A stretch of 64,000 bases of DNA, from contig NZ_LODW01000050.1 of assembly GCF_002914525.1 (NCBI RefSeq), positions 62,001-126,000 of the forward strand, in the 5' to 3' direction. Shown piece by piece: positions 25,225 through 34,628 of this stretch. A program made the position numbers and the translations under genes. This stretch comes from Rhizobium hidalgonense (lineage in GTDB: Bacteria > Pseudomonadota > Alphaproteobacteria > Rhizobiales > Rhizobiaceae). Below the pieces are notes generated by a model that worked only from the letters and a program-made list of their open reading frames with translations, was not told the DNA's origin and did not search any database. How positions within the stretch are numbered: the first letter of the stretch is position 1; each line of letters begins with the position of its first letter.

Positions 25225-28200
25225 ATGCTCCATCCTCGGCCAGATTGCTGAGGGAGACAGGAATCGCGATCGTACAATGGATCCCGTCCTCGCCAAGAAC
25301 GTAGGATGTCTTTGCGTCTAGCTGGTAGGGCAGAGCGCGCTCGATCAGCTCTCGACCTTGGCCACCGCCTTGCGGTCCGGAATCTGCGGGCGGCATCTTT
25401 ACCTTGCTCTCCCGCCAGTCGACATGCAGCCACGGCTTGCCGTCTTGGCCTGGTTGTTCGACACGCCAAATGATGCTCAGGTGCGCCTGAGGCTGGCTAA
25501 GAGCGCCGTACTTGGCCGCGTTCGTACCGAGTTCGTGCATCGCCAGGGCCATCGTCTGCACGGTGGTGGAACGAAGCCTGACACCTTCCGGGCCTTGCAA
25601 TGTGATCCGGCTGGTATCGTCGTCCAGCATTCCATGCACGGACAGTTCCGAGCGGATGAGCTGGTCGAAGGTGATCCGGTCGCCCTCCTGCAGTCGTGAT
25701 AACAGGCCCTGCACCCGCGCTAGTACATCCAAGCGATCGCGGAACCTCTCGTGGAACTCAGCCAGATCGCTGCTGGTACGCATGGTCTTGTCGGCTATCG
25801 ATCGCACCACGGCCATCAGGTTGCGCGTTCGGTGCTGAAGCTCGGCGACGAGCACTTTCATACGGTCAGCAGAGGCTTTTTCGTCGGTGATATCGCGTCC
25901 GATACCGCCGATCTGCTTGACATTTCCCTCCTCGCCAAACAATGGGAAATCGGCGTTTCGCAACCAGCGGATCGCGTGATCCGAGGCGCGTCTGATGCGG
26001 TACTCGAATTCTACGCGCTCGCCGTCCCGCACCCTGCGGATTTCCGAGAGCGCCTGCTCGCGGTCTTCGGGAATGATCAGTTCGGCCCAGCTGCGGAAAT
26101 TATTGCCTGTCATCGCCTGCTCGCGTTCGACACCATAAATGGTTTCAAAAGCCGGCGTCAGATAGACCCATTGCAGCGTTTCGGCGTCGCGAATCCACAA
26201 CACGTCGGAAGAGGCTTCGCCGAACAGGCGGAACTGTTCCTCCCCCTGCCGCAAGGCGGCCTGTGCCTGTTTTCGTGCCGAGATGTCGATGCAGAACTGG
26301 GCGATCGTACCGTCGCCGAGATCGCGGCCGGCAAACAACATCCAGCGACGCGTCCCGTCGGCGAGGAAGTATTCTTTCTCATAGGGCCCAATCTTGCCAG
26401 TCTCTTTCAGAGCTTCCATCTGCGCCTCGCTCTCGGCGTGATGCTCCTCAGGGGTCAGCCGACGCCAATGCAGTTCGCCGCGCTCCATCTGCGAGCGACT
26501 GTAGCCGGACATCTTCAGGAAGACTTCGTTGGCGTCAAATATGACGCCGTCCTCATTGAGGAAAATAACCCCCACCGCATCTGTCTCCAGAACGCGCTGC
26601 AGGCGCTCCTCGCTACGGCGAAGCGCTACCTCCGCGTCATAGGTGGCGGTCAGATCGGTAAAGGTGACGACAGACCCGCTAATATAGTTGTCAACACTGC
26701 GGTAAGGCAGCGCGCGAGCCGCGTAATGGCGGTTGTTGGTGGGGTCGCTAACTTTTCGATCGACTGGCACCAACGTTCTGAGAACGAGACGAACGTCATC
26801 CAGCAGCTCGGGATAGACAACGCGCGAGACGACGTGGTCCAGGGGACGGCCGACGTCCGTATCGAGCAGATGGAATATCTCGGTTGCCGCCGGCGTGAAG
26901 CTCCTGACCCGCAGATCGTTATCGAGGAAAACGGTGGCGATCTGTGTCGCCTCGAGCAGGTTCTTCAGGTCCGAATTTGTCCGGTCGAGTTCGGTAACGC
27001 GATGGGCAAGTTCGCCGTTGACGGTCTGCAGTTCCTCATTGACCGACTGCAGCTCCTCCTTCGACGTTTCCATTTCCTCATTGGCCGATTGCAACTCTTC
27101 GTTGATCGATTGATACTCTTCGTTGGACGATTTGAGCTCCTCATTTGTCGATTCCAGCTCCTCTATGGTCGCCTGGAGCCGGTCGCGGGTCACGCGGAGA
27201 TCTGTCTCAAGACGCTGGACATGCTCTTCGCTTGTCAGCCGCCCTCCGTCAGGCGCCGTTCCCTCGGCCACCTGGCCTGCGTCTTGAAACAGCACGATGA
27301 GCGAGGTGACGTCACCACTGCCGAGGGGTTCAACGATAATATTGACGGCGTAGGTGCGATCGTCCTGGCGCAGCAGAACTCTTGGAACTTCGACCTTGAC
27401 TGCTTCCGACGTGGCACGCTGCAAGGCTGACCGCATGTCGAGCCTTAGGTCGCGATGGGCAAGGCTCAAGAGGTTGAGCGTTGCCGTTCCCGACGTCGGT
27501 TCGAGATAACGGCCCGTGCGGCCGGAGAAATGCAATACGTCATAGTGTGAATCGACGACCACGTAGGCCGGTGCAAAGCGCTCAGCGACGACCTCGGCCT
27601 GGCGGCTGATCGTCGCCGAGAGCCGGCCGGTCTGGAGCATGGGCGCTGGTGCCGAAAGTCCATGGTCGGGGCTGCGTGGGCGCGGACTGAGCGGAAAGTC
27701 CGGGATGATGCGGGTTGCCGTTTCCAGTCGTCGAAACAAACGGTTTCTGCGATCAACCGGTGCAAAAAGCTTGGCGTGACGAGTGACGTTCTCCGAAGAA
27801 CCCAAAAAAAGGATACCGCTTGGCCTGAGGGCAAAGTGGAAGATCGGGATGACCCTGTTTTGCAGTTCGCTGTCGAGATAGATCAGCAGGTTTCTGCAAG
27901 AAAGGATATCGATTCGTGAGAACGGCGCGTCCTTGACGATGTTGTGCGGCGAGAAGATGCACATCTCTCGCAATTCCTTGACGACGCAATAGGTGTCGCC
28001 CTCGCGCACAAACCAGCGAGCCAGCCGTTCGGGCTGCACCTGGGCGGTTATAGCAGCGGGGTACCGACCGCCGCGTGCAATTCCTAGGGCGCGCGCGTCG
28101 AGATCCGTCGCGAAGATCTGCACGTCCGGGGGATAATCCATGGTCGCCATGTGCTCGCGCAGCAGCATTGCGATCGAGTAGGCTTCTTCGCCGGTTGCGC

Positions 28201-29191
28201 AACCCAACACCCAGACACGCAACTGGTCTCCCGGCTCCTTGCCCTCAAACAGCCTTGGAATCTCACGCTCCAGCGCCTCGAATTCGACAGGATCCCTGAA
28301 GAATTGCGTTACGCCAATGAGCAGGTCCTGAAAGAGGTTCTGGACTTCGTCACGGCTGGCGCGCAGCCGCTCGATATAAGCGTCGATGTTTCCGACCTGC
28401 AGCACCTGCATGCGTCGCTGAACACGCCGCGTGAAGGTCCCCCGCTTGTATCCGTGAAAATCATGGCTGGTGACATTGCGGAGAATGGTGGCAATCTGGG
28501 TAAGCTGCGCTTCGATGGCGCTCGGCGGTTCATCATTTAACCCGGCGTCTTCTTCCTCGACAACATTACCGGCGTAAATCGCTATGTGCGTTGCAATGTC
28601 TTGTGCGGCCAAGCGAAGGTCGGCGATTGCCAATGGCCCTCCCCCTTCCCCCCGAGATCCAGCCTGGCCTTCGTCTGCCTCAACAATCGAAAGGCCGCCA
28701 AACTTCTTGGTTGCCGCCACTCCGGCTGTACCATCATTCTCGAGCCCTCTCAGGACCACAGCGATGGCGCGCTCCTGGGCATGTTCTGCCAGCGAGATCA
28801 ACATCGTGTCGACCGTGCCGCGGTGGCCGACAGGCTCCGAGGCCGGCCGGACCCGGATGTGGCCATTTTCCAGCGTCATCATGTCGTCGGAGCCACAGAT
28901 ATAGATGTGGTTCTGGAGAATGCGTTCTCCATCGACCGCGACGGTTGCTGCCAGTCGCTCTTGTCGCGCCAACATCTTCAAGACGGTCGCAGTATCGAGC
29001 CCCTCCTGGCGTACCGCCACGAGGTAGGATGCGCCGACATCTGCACCGATCGCCGAGAATACCTGCTCGAGCGAGTGAAGCGACTGGGCGCACACGGCTA
29101 TGCCGACGACGACGACCGGCTGTTCCGCCTGATGCAGTTCCGGGGCGTCTGCCTGTTCTTCCATGCTTTGCTGTTCGTCGTAGGCCATCAT
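25217..29191 (-). CDS. CheB-CheR-PAS-HWE hybrid sensor kinase
   Basis: 1324 residues: CheB-like domain (1-205), CheR methyltransferase (about 215-470; SAM motif VLGCATGEEAYS near 330), long Glu/Asn-rich coiled coil (about 655-745), three PAS domains (about 745-850, 865-985, 985-1105) and a C-terminal HWE kinase (H-box ELQHRTRNLMAVVRS near 1120, then ATPase). The CheB part lacks the Ser (VGIAVCAQS in place of GxSxGG) and His of the triad but keeps Asp-Gly, so it is probably not a methylesterase. No transmembrane segment. Follows CheB by 61 bases and overlaps the response regulator gene. Confidence 0.93.
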   Translation of the reverse strand: MMAYDEQQSMEEQADAPELHQAEQPVVVVGIAVCAQSLHSLEQVFSAIGADVGASYLVAVRQEGLDTATVLKMLARQERLAATVAVDGERILQNHIYICGSDDMMTLENGHIRVRPASEPVGHRGTVDTMLISLAEHAQERAIAVVLRGLENDGTAGVAATKKFGGLSIVEADEGQAGSRGEGGGPLAIADLRLAAQDIATHIAIYAGNVVEEEDAGLNDEPPSAIEAQLTQIATILRNVTSHDFHGYKRGTFTRRVQRRMQVLQVGNIDAYIERLRASRDEVQNLFQDLLIGVTQFFRDPVEFEALEREIPRLFEGKEPGDQLRVWVLGCATGEEAYSIAMLLREHMATMDYPPDVQIFATDLDARALGIARGGRYPAAITAQVQPERLARWFVREGDTYCVVKELREMCIFSPHNIVKDAPFSRIDILSCRNLLIYLDSELQNRVIPIFHFALRPSGILFLGSSENVTRHAKLFAPVDRRNRLFRRLETATRIIPDFPLSPRPRSPDHGLSAPAPMLQTGRLSATISRQAEVVAERFAPAYVVVDSHYDVLHFSGRTGRYLEPTSGTATLNLLSLAHRDLRLDMRSALQRATSEAVKVEVPRVLLRQDDRTYAVNIIVEPLGSGDVTSLIVLFQDAGQVAEGTAPDGGRLTSEEHVQRLETDLRVTRDRLQATIEELESTNEELKSSNEEYQSINEELQSANEEMETSKEELQSVNEELQTVNGELAHRVTELDRTNSDLKNLLEATQIATVFLDNDLRVRSFTPAATEIFHLLDTDVGRPLDHVVSRVVYPELLDDVRLVLRTLVPVDRKVSDPTNNRHYAARALPYRSVDNYISGSVVTFTDLTATYDAEVALRRSEERLQRVLETDAVGVIFLNEDGVIFDANEVFLKMSGYSRSQMERGELHWRRLTPEEHHAESEAQMEALKETGKIGPYEKEYFLADGTRRWMLFAGRDLGDGTIAQFCIDISARKQAQAALRQGEEQFRLFGEASSDVLWIRDAETLQWVYLTPAFETIYGVEREQAMTGNNFRSWAELIIPEDREQALSEIRRVRDGERVEFEYRIRRASDHAIRWLRNADFPLFGEEGNVKQIGGIGRDITDEKASADRMKVLVAELQHRTRNLMAVVRSIADKTMRTSSDLAEFHERFRDRLDVLARVQGLLSRLQEGDRITFDQLIRSELSVHGMLDDDTSRITLQGPEGVRLRSTTVQTMALAMHELGTNAAKYGALSQPQAHLSIIWRVEQPGQDGKPWLHVDWRESKVKMPPADSGPQGGGQGRELIERALPYQLDAKTSYVLGEDGIHCTIAIPVSLSNLAEDGAYG

Positions 29192-29252
29192 CGATCCATG
29201 TCTCTGTCACGCCGACTCTAACCCTTTGGCGAGGCAGAAGGATACAACTTTA

Positions 29253-30275
29253 TCAGCTATCCTGGAAACGCGAAGCGCCACCGAGGCGCAGAGATGTCAA
29301 GGCAGCCTCGCGCAGAGTGGCAGAATACCGCCGATATTCACTAGCACGCGCCTCGTAGAGTTCAGCGACTGCGGCGCGGCCGGTATCACGCGCGTCTCGC
29401 GCCATCCGTTCCACCAACGTCAGCCGCTCCTCCATCACCCGCATCGCAATCCTGATAGCGTCGTCGAACTCATCGGCGTACGCCGCAACTGCATCGGCAG
29501 TATATGCGTGGCCGATCTGGCACCGAAACCGAAGCGGTCGTGAGCCGCGCACCTCGGAGAGCACACCGTGACAATCAGGGCAGGTTATGGCTGTTGGGGT
29601 GGCGATTTTCCGAAGGTCAGCGGTGCCTAGTCGTTTCCCGGTCGCAATTTCGACTTCCAGCAGCAGATCATCAGTTGGCAAATGAAGATCAGGCCCTGCG
29701 TCGCTTCCAGCAATCTCCGTGACGAGCCTGCCGAGATCAGCCGCGGCGGCCACGTGATCGACCTCCACCGCATTGAGCGCCGCCAGCGGCATCTGATCTG
29801 CCTCTGCATCGAGCGGATGCTGCACCACGGTTGTCCCACCGTTCGATTTAATTGCATGCAACCCTGCCGCTCCGTCATTCAACATCCCGGTCAGCACCAA
29901 CCCCACCACGCGTGGCCCGAATGACAGCGCTGCCGAGCGAAACATCGGATCGATCGCCGGCCGGACCATATTTTCCCGCGTGCCGGCTCCAAACTTGATC
30001 GCTTCGCCCATGAGCAGCAGGTGGCGGTCCGGCGCAGCGACATAGATATGCCCCCGCTCGATCGGCTGCCCGTCGATCGCCTGCGTCACCGGGAGCCTGC
30101 ATTTTGAAGCAAGAATCTCGGGAAGAAAACCGGGAGCATTCGAAGGAATGTGGGTGCTGACGAAGACGCTTGCCGGCAGGTCGCCGGGCAGGTCAGCGAC
30201 GAGCGTCCGCAGCACAGCGACGCTCCCAGCCGAGCCGCCGACGGCAATGATATCTTTAAACGCGGTGGAAGGCAT
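29253..30275 (-). CDS. cheB: CheB-type methylesterase with C-terminal Cys-rich domain
   Basis: 340 residues without an N-terminal receiver. Catalytic triad visible: Ser15 (GGSAGS), His42 (STHIPSN), Asp134 (TGMLNDG). After residue 200 there is a possible metal site (CPDCHGVL...FRCQIGH) and a helical tail. First gene of an operon with the CheB-CheR kinase and a response regulator, probably signalling rather than flagellar chemotaxis, as no receptor or che genes are near. A stress-type promoter with 17-base spacing lies upstream. Confidence 0.9.
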   Translation of the reverse strand: MPSTAFKDIIAVGGSAGSVAVLRTLVADLPGDLPASVFVSTHIPSNAPGFLPEILASKCRLPVTQAIDGQPIERGHIYVAAPDRHLLLMGEAIKFGAGTRENMVRPAIDPMFRSAALSFGPRVVGLVLTGMLNDGAAGLHAIKSNGGTTVVQHPLDAEADQMPLAALNAVEVDHVAAAADLGRLVTEIAGSDAGPDLHLPTDDLLLEVEIATGKRLGTADLRKIATPTAITCPDCHGVLSEVRGSRPLRFRCQIGHAYTADAVAAYADEFDDAIRIAMRVMEERLTLVERMARDARDTGRAAVAELYEARASEYRRYSATLREAALTSLRLGGASRFQDS

Positions 30276-30302
30276 TTGGCTTAACCTTTCATGATCAGGC
30301 TC

Positions 30303-30328
30303 AACCGTCGGTGAGCCATAATGGTTCC
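30303..30328 (-). promoter_or_regulatory. EcfG-type promoter (17-base spacer) of the CheB operon
   Basis: Minus strand GGAAC (complement of 30324-30328), 17 bases, GGTT (complement of 30303-30306), 28 bases before ATG 30275. Confidence 0.5.
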
Positions 30329-30455
30329 CCGCCGCGGCGAAGGCATGCCAATGTCATCGATAGTGTCCGATAGCTGCCGACGTTGCACTACTGCGACGGG
30401 ATCCGCGGCAACAGACACTGCTGCATCAGCAGCTTGAAAGGCAGCTGCCGAAGGA

Positions 30456-30878
30456 TCAATTGAGCCGATGCAGGTTCCTGAGCGGCCCAAACAGTGCGAC
30501 GGCGATCATTTCGAGTTCGGTCGGTTTTTCACAAAGCGCAAAGCCTCGGTATCTTACCGGGATGTCGGAGAGATCATAGCCGGTTGCAAAGACGAAGTTG
30601 ATGTCTCGAGCCTCTAGTTCATCAGCAACGGCGAACACCAGTTCGTCACCAAGGCAGATATCCAGGATCGCAGCATCGATGGGTTCTTGGTTGATAAGGT
30701 CGAGCGCGTGGCGAACGTTTGCCGTGGGACCCACTACGATTGCGCCCAAGTCCTCTAGTTTCCGGCGCGTCTCATCGGCCAGAAAGTATTCGTCTTCAAC
30801 GATCAGGATGCGCTTGCCCGAGAAAAGTTCAATCTTTTTTTCCACCGGGAGCCTTTCCACCGCGGGAGTTCTTGGCAT
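30456..30878 (-). CDS. Receiver-only response regulator
   Basis: 140 residues: acidic pair Glu28/Asp29 (IVEDE), phospho-acceptor Asp73 (AAILDI), Lys118 (CEKP). The start codon shares a base with the stop of the gene upstream (TAATG), showing coupling. Third gene of the receiver-Crp operon. Possibly a phosphate sink or signal carrier. Confidence 0.88.
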   Translation of the reverse strand: MPRTPAVERLPVEKKIELFSGKRILIVEDEYFLADETRRKLEDLGAIVVGPTANVRHALDLINQEPIDAAILDICLGDELVFAVADELEARDINFVFATGYDLSDIPVRYRGFALCEKPTELEMIAVALFGPLRNLHRLN

Positions 30879-31279
30879 TACGTCGCGGAACGGTTTGCGG
30901 GCCGCTGCCTTGATGGCAAGTTCGCAAGCAAGCCCAGTAGCTCTTGTTCATCGCATGGCTTGTTGAGGCAGGGCATAGTCCTAAAGGGCTCTGGAAGACA
31001 ATCGCACTCGTAGCCAGTGACAAAAACGAAGGGAATGCGTTGTTCCGCAAGCTTCTCCGCCACCGGGTAGACCATCACGCCGCGGAGGTCGATATCCAGA
31101 ATTCCCGCATCGAGTTCGTCCGCGCGCTCGCTCACGAGCTTCAATGCACCCGTAACACTCGATACCGGTCCCGCGACTGCGGCGCCTTCGTCCTCCAAGG
31201 CTGTTACGATGATGGATGCCGCAAGATACTCATCCTCGACGACAAGGTAGAAGCGTCCTGAAAGGTTCAACTTCTGCAT
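30878..31279 (-). CDS. Receiver-only response regulator
   Basis: 133 residues: Glu15/Asp16 (VVEDE), phospho-acceptor Asp62 (AGILDIDL), Lys107 (NKP). ATG 31279 is chosen because AAGGAG lies six bases upstream; a longer frame opens at 31330. Sits between the receiver-Crp fusion and another receiver-only gene; all three point the same way. Confidence 0.88.
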   Translation of the reverse strand: MQKLNLSGRFYLVVEDEYLAASIIVTALEDEGAAVAGPVSSVTGALKLVSERADELDAGILDIDLRGVMVYPVAEKLAEQRIPFVFVTGYECDCLPEPFRTMPCLNKPCDEQELLGLLANLPSRQRPANRSAT

Positions 31280-31338
31280 GGCTTGCTCCTTCACCTCCAG
31301 AACGATCGGTAACGGCAAAAGTTGCGGCACGGCATGGA

Positions 31339-32538
31339 TTAACGCGGCGGGCTCAAGGCTTCTTTCGGCATCCCACTCAATCCTTGGGATTGGGATCCTG
31401 CCGAAATAGACCCCGAAGTGACGGTATTTCTTGCAACGCTCCCAGTGCTCTTCAATGGAAAACCCATCAAGCGCTCATATTCCGTTTCCGGGATGCCGTA
31501 AGAGCCGTGTGCCTTTCGAATAAGGCCGTCGCGATCGACGACAATTACCTTTCCTCGAATAGACCTGATGAGCCTCTCGCCTTCGAGAACGTGAAGCGCG
31601 CCTGTCACTCCCGGGCGTCGGACGCCCAGCATGAAAGCCATGTATTCGTGGGTAAGATTCAGGGCTTGATCGTCGGCCCGATCATTCAGCATAAGCAGCC
31701 AGCGAGCCAGCCTCTGCTCTATCGAATAACGGCCGTTGGCCAGGGCGGTATAGCTGATCTGAATCCCGAGCGACCTCGAAAACGATGTTAAAAGCGAGCG
31801 CAGCCGCGGTGCCTTTTTTGTGAGACGGAGAAAACTGTCGACCTCGATGCGCCGAGCAGTTCCCTCGATCTGAACCATCATATTGTAAGAGGTGCGCCAA
31901 TCCCCCTCTAATAAACCGGTTCCGGTTGCGCCTTCACGCCCGATCAGGCCGGCCTCTACCTGTGAGCCATCCAGTGACAGGGCAACCAGCGAAACAATTC
32001 CTGTTTCGATGAAAGAAAGGGCTGTTATTTCTCCAAACTGGTGTTCAAGAACATCGCCCTGGGCCAGCCGAACCGGTTTCAGATGCGGCTGGATGAGCTC
32101 GTTTTCACGAGGAGGAAGGGCGGAAAGAACAAGGTTCGTTTGGAGCATCGTCGCCTGCTCAGTCGGACTTTGGCACTCCAAGAGCGCATGATAGATTGCG
32201 GCCTTGTCCAATGGCTTTTCAACGAAGATACGATCGGCAAAACGCGGAGGAACAACCTCTCGGCTGTAGCCGGTAGCAAAGAAGAAGGGGACATTGCGCC
32301 TCGATAGCTCGTCGGCGACAGGAAACACCATCGATCCACCCAGGTTGATATCCAGGATAGCAACGTCGATTTGAGGGAAATCTTCAATATATTTCAGCGC
32401 TTTTTCGACATTCGGCGCCGGCCCGACAACCTTCAAACCTATGTCGGTCAGATCCGAGCGGAGATCGCTCGCTAGTGCGTAGTCGTCCTCAATCACCAGG
32501 ACAACCTGCGGCGTGTGCCTGTCAAAAGCCGCGTTCAT
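31339..32538 (-). CDS. Response regulator fused to a Crp/Fnr-type regulator
   Basis: 399 residues: receiver domain (1-125; Glu17/Asp18/Asp19, Asp63, Lys108), then from about residue 131 a cyclic-nucleotide-binding-like domain (NLVLSALPPREN...) and C-terminal winged helix (about 290-350: YMAFMLGVRRPGVTGALHVLEGERLI). The Crp half starts with MLQTNLVLSA, like stand-alone Crp proteins, so the gene may come from an in-frame fusion. Start 32538 follows GGAGGA by nine bases; the frame opens earlier. Promoter upstream is a perfect EcfG consensus. Confidence 0.88.
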   Translation of the reverse strand: MNAAFDRHTPQVVLVIEDDYALASDLRSDLTDIGLKVVGPAPNVEKALKYIEDFPQIDVAILDINLGGSMVFPVADELSRRNVPFFFATGYSREVVPPRFADRIFVEKPLDKAAIYHALLECQSPTEQATMLQTNLVLSALPPRENELIQPHLKPVRLAQGDVLEHQFGEITALSFIETGIVSLVALSLDGSQVEAGLIGREGATGTGLLEGDWRTSYNMMVQIEGTARRIEVDSFLRLTKKAPRLRSLLTSFSRSLGIQISYTALANGRYSIEQRLARWLLMLNDRADDQALNLTHEYMAFMLGVRRPGVTGALHVLEGERLIRSIRGKVIVVDRDGLIRKAHGSYGIPETEYERLMGFPLKSTGSVARNTVTSGSISAGSQSQGLSGMPKEALSPPR

Positions 32539-32578
32539 TCCGGCTTTTCCTCCTGACATTTTGTCTGTTTGAGGTGGA

Positions 32579-32603
32579 AACGCTCGCGGTACCGACCTGT
32601 TCC
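32579..32603 (-). promoter_or_regulatory. EcfG-type promoter, perfect consensus, of the receiver-Crp operon
   Basis: Minus strand GGAAC (complement of 32599-32603), 16 bases, CGTT (complement of 32579-32582), 41 bases before ATG 32538. Confidence 0.7.
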
Positions 32604-32817
32604 ACACCATTTGCAATCGCGAGAGCGGCGATGCACGTGATGACGTGGAACTTCGGTTGCCACCCTGGCTTTGAAGCCGCCTGCGCCGCAGATGCTCGGC
32701 TAGTCTGGCCTTAGCGCGAGCCAAAGGAGCGAAAGACTGGGGCGGCCTAGTCAGCAATCAGAAGCGAGCGCGATCGAAAGAAGCCGGACAAGATAGCATT
32801 GAGCATCAGCGGGCATT

Positions 32818-33561
32818 TCATAGTGGCGGCGGCTCTACCATGTAGGGCCGACTGTCTCGGCGGCAAAGATAGACCTCCCGCTCCGGATTGGCCTCCACAG
32901 CAAAGCCGGAGCTTCGCAACATCGCCTCGACCGCCGCCTTATTCGGAATAAACCAGTTGGTCGGGTCGGCGGCATATCGGTTCTCGACGAAAAACAATTT
33001 CGGAAAGTCCGGTTTGTCAAACACCGCCCATTCCGAAAAATCATAATCGTCCTCCACCAGATTGGTCCGCTCGTCGCCGCGCTGCAGGCATTGGAACAAC
33101 ATCAGGTCGCCGACTGCATGTTCGTAGAGCAGATCGAGCGCCAGCAAAGGATGGCGCAAATGGTAAAGCACGCCCATGAAGAGCACCAGATCGAAGGTTT
33201 CACCGAGCGTCGGCACCTCATAAACCGACATCTGCCTGAATTCGACCTCGAGGCCGCAATGAGCGGCGGCGAAGCGGGCCTGCTCGAGATAGCGTGGATC
33301 GGTATCGATTCCAAGCACCCGCCCGGCATTGCGGCGCTTCATCTCCAGCGCATAAAAGCCCGCATTGCAACCGATATCGAGCACGCTGCGCCCGCCCAGA
33401 TTTTCCGGCACGACATGTTTGAAGCCCTCCCATTTGAAAGTGGGATAGTCGCCGAGAAAATGGTCCGGCGCGGTCTCGACTTCTCCGAGCCGGATGTTCT
33501 GGAACCAGGGACCGAGTTCGGTCACGCGGCGTTTCAGTGCCAGGTTCATCATCGCTTGCAT
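32818..33561 (-). CDS. SAM-dependent methyltransferase of the glycan cluster
   Basis: 247 residues, class I fold: VLDIGCNAGFYALEM (SAM loop, about residue 60), then LVLFMGVLYHLRHPLLALDLL. The N-terminal WFQNIRLGEVETAP... and overall look match the TIGR04290 (Rta_06860) methyltransferase group, from memory. Last gene of the minus-strand sugar operon, 10 bases from the SDR gene. It may methylate a sugar or lipid-linked intermediate. Confidence 0.82.
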   Translation of the reverse strand: MQAMMNLALKRRVTELGPWFQNIRLGEVETAPDHFLGDYPTFKWEGFKHVVPENLGGRSVLDIGCNAGFYALEMKRRNAGRVLGIDTDPRYLEQARFAAAHCGLEVEFRQMSVYEVPTLGETFDLVLFMGVLYHLRHPLLALDLLYEHAVGDLMLFQCLQRGDERTNLVEDDYDFSEWAVFDKPDFPKLFFVENRYAADPTNWFIPNKAAVEAMLRSSGFAVEANPEREVYLCRRDSRPYMVEPPPL

Positions 33562-33570
33562 CGATTTTCC

Positions 33571-34617
33571 TCAGCTCTGCGCGGTGGCGGCCTGCGACTC
33601 AACTTCCCGCCGAGGGCGGTGAGGCGCTGTTGACTGCTGGCGTGCAATGCCTCCGAGACTGTTGGTAAACCATTCGACGGTATAGCCGAGCCCTTCGGCG
33701 AGCGGCACGGTCGGCTGCCAATCGAGAAGTTCCGTCGCGCGGGAGATATCCGGACGGCGGCGCTGCGGATCATCCTTCGGCAGCGGCTTGTAAACGATCC
33801 CGGTCCGGACCGGTATCATCGAGCGGATCATTGAGGCAAGCTCGCTGATGGTGAACTCCCCGGGATTGCCAAGATTGACCGGCATACCGGGGTTGGGTCT
33901 TACGTCCATCAGAGCCATTAGACCACCGACCAGATCACTGACAAAGCAGAACGACCGCGTCTGCATTCCGCTTCCATAGATGGTGAGTGGTTTTCCCGAC
34001 AGGGCCTGCACGATCAGGTTGGAGACGATGCGGCCGTCATTTGCCTGCATGCGCGGTCCATAAGTGTTGAAAATACGGGGAACCCGGGCATCGACCCGGC
34101 CGGCACGCAGCATGTCGAAGCAGAGCGCTTCGGCCGCACGCTTTCCTTCGTCATAGCAGGCGCGCGGTCCCGTGCAGCTGACATTGCCGCGATAGTCCTC
34201 CTGCTGGGGATGTTCGGCCGGATCGCCGTAAACCTCACTCGTCGAGGCCTGGAGGAAAGACGCCCCATGCCGTTCAGCAAGCGCAAGCAGATTGCCCGTG
34301 CCGGCGACACAGGTCATCATGGTGTGGACAGGATCCGCCTGATATTGCGGCGGCGACGCCGCGCAGGCCAGGTTATAGACCTGGTCTAGCGGCTCCTCAA
34401 TTTCCAGGACCTGACAAATGTCGTGTTTCATCAGCCGGAAACTCGGATGGTTCGTTAAGGGCCGCACATTGTCGGGCGAGCCGGTGATATAACTGTCGAC
34501 GCAAATGACGGAATCCCCACGGGCGAGGAGCGCATCGCAGAGATGCGAACCGACAAAGCCGGCTCCCCCTGCCACCAGAACAGTCTTGCCTTTTCCGCGA
34601 CGATTGACTTGCAGCAT
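33571..34617 (-). CDS. SDR, UDP-glucuronate decarboxylase-like (UDP-xylose synthase)
   Basis: 348 residues, extended SDR: GGAGFVGSH (17-25) binds NAD, catalytic Tyr155/Lys159 in CYDEGKR, the hallmark of UDP-xylose synthase, and RIFNTYGPRM. UXS turns UDP-glucuronate into UDP-xylose. The last 30 residues are an extra tail. Operon position with glycosyltransferases fits supply of a pentose donor. Substrate is inferred from motif. Confidence 0.85.
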   Translation of the reverse strand: MLQVNRRGKGKTVLVAGGAGFVGSHLCDALLARGDSVICVDSYITGSPDNVRPLTNHPSFRLMKHDICQVLEIEEPLDQVYNLACAASPPQYQADPVHTMMTCVAGTGNLLALAERHGASFLQASTSEVYGDPAEHPQQEDYRGNVSCTGPRACYDEGKRAAEALCFDMLRAGRVDARVPRIFNTYGPRMQANDGRIVSNLIVQALSGKPLTIYGSGMQTRSFCFVSDLVGGLMALMDVRPNPGMPVNLGNPGEFTISELASMIRSMIPVRTGIVYKPLPKDDPQRRRPDISRATELLDWQPTVPLAEGLGYTVEWFTNSLGGIARQQSTAPHRPRREVESQAATAQS

Positions 34618-34628
34618 CGGTACTCTCC

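Noticed and set aside
25751..27430. 559-codon plus-strand open frame
   Set aside because: It is antisense to the coiled-coil, PAS and HWE part of the hybrid kinase, whose domains are clear; high GC keeps the opposite frame open.
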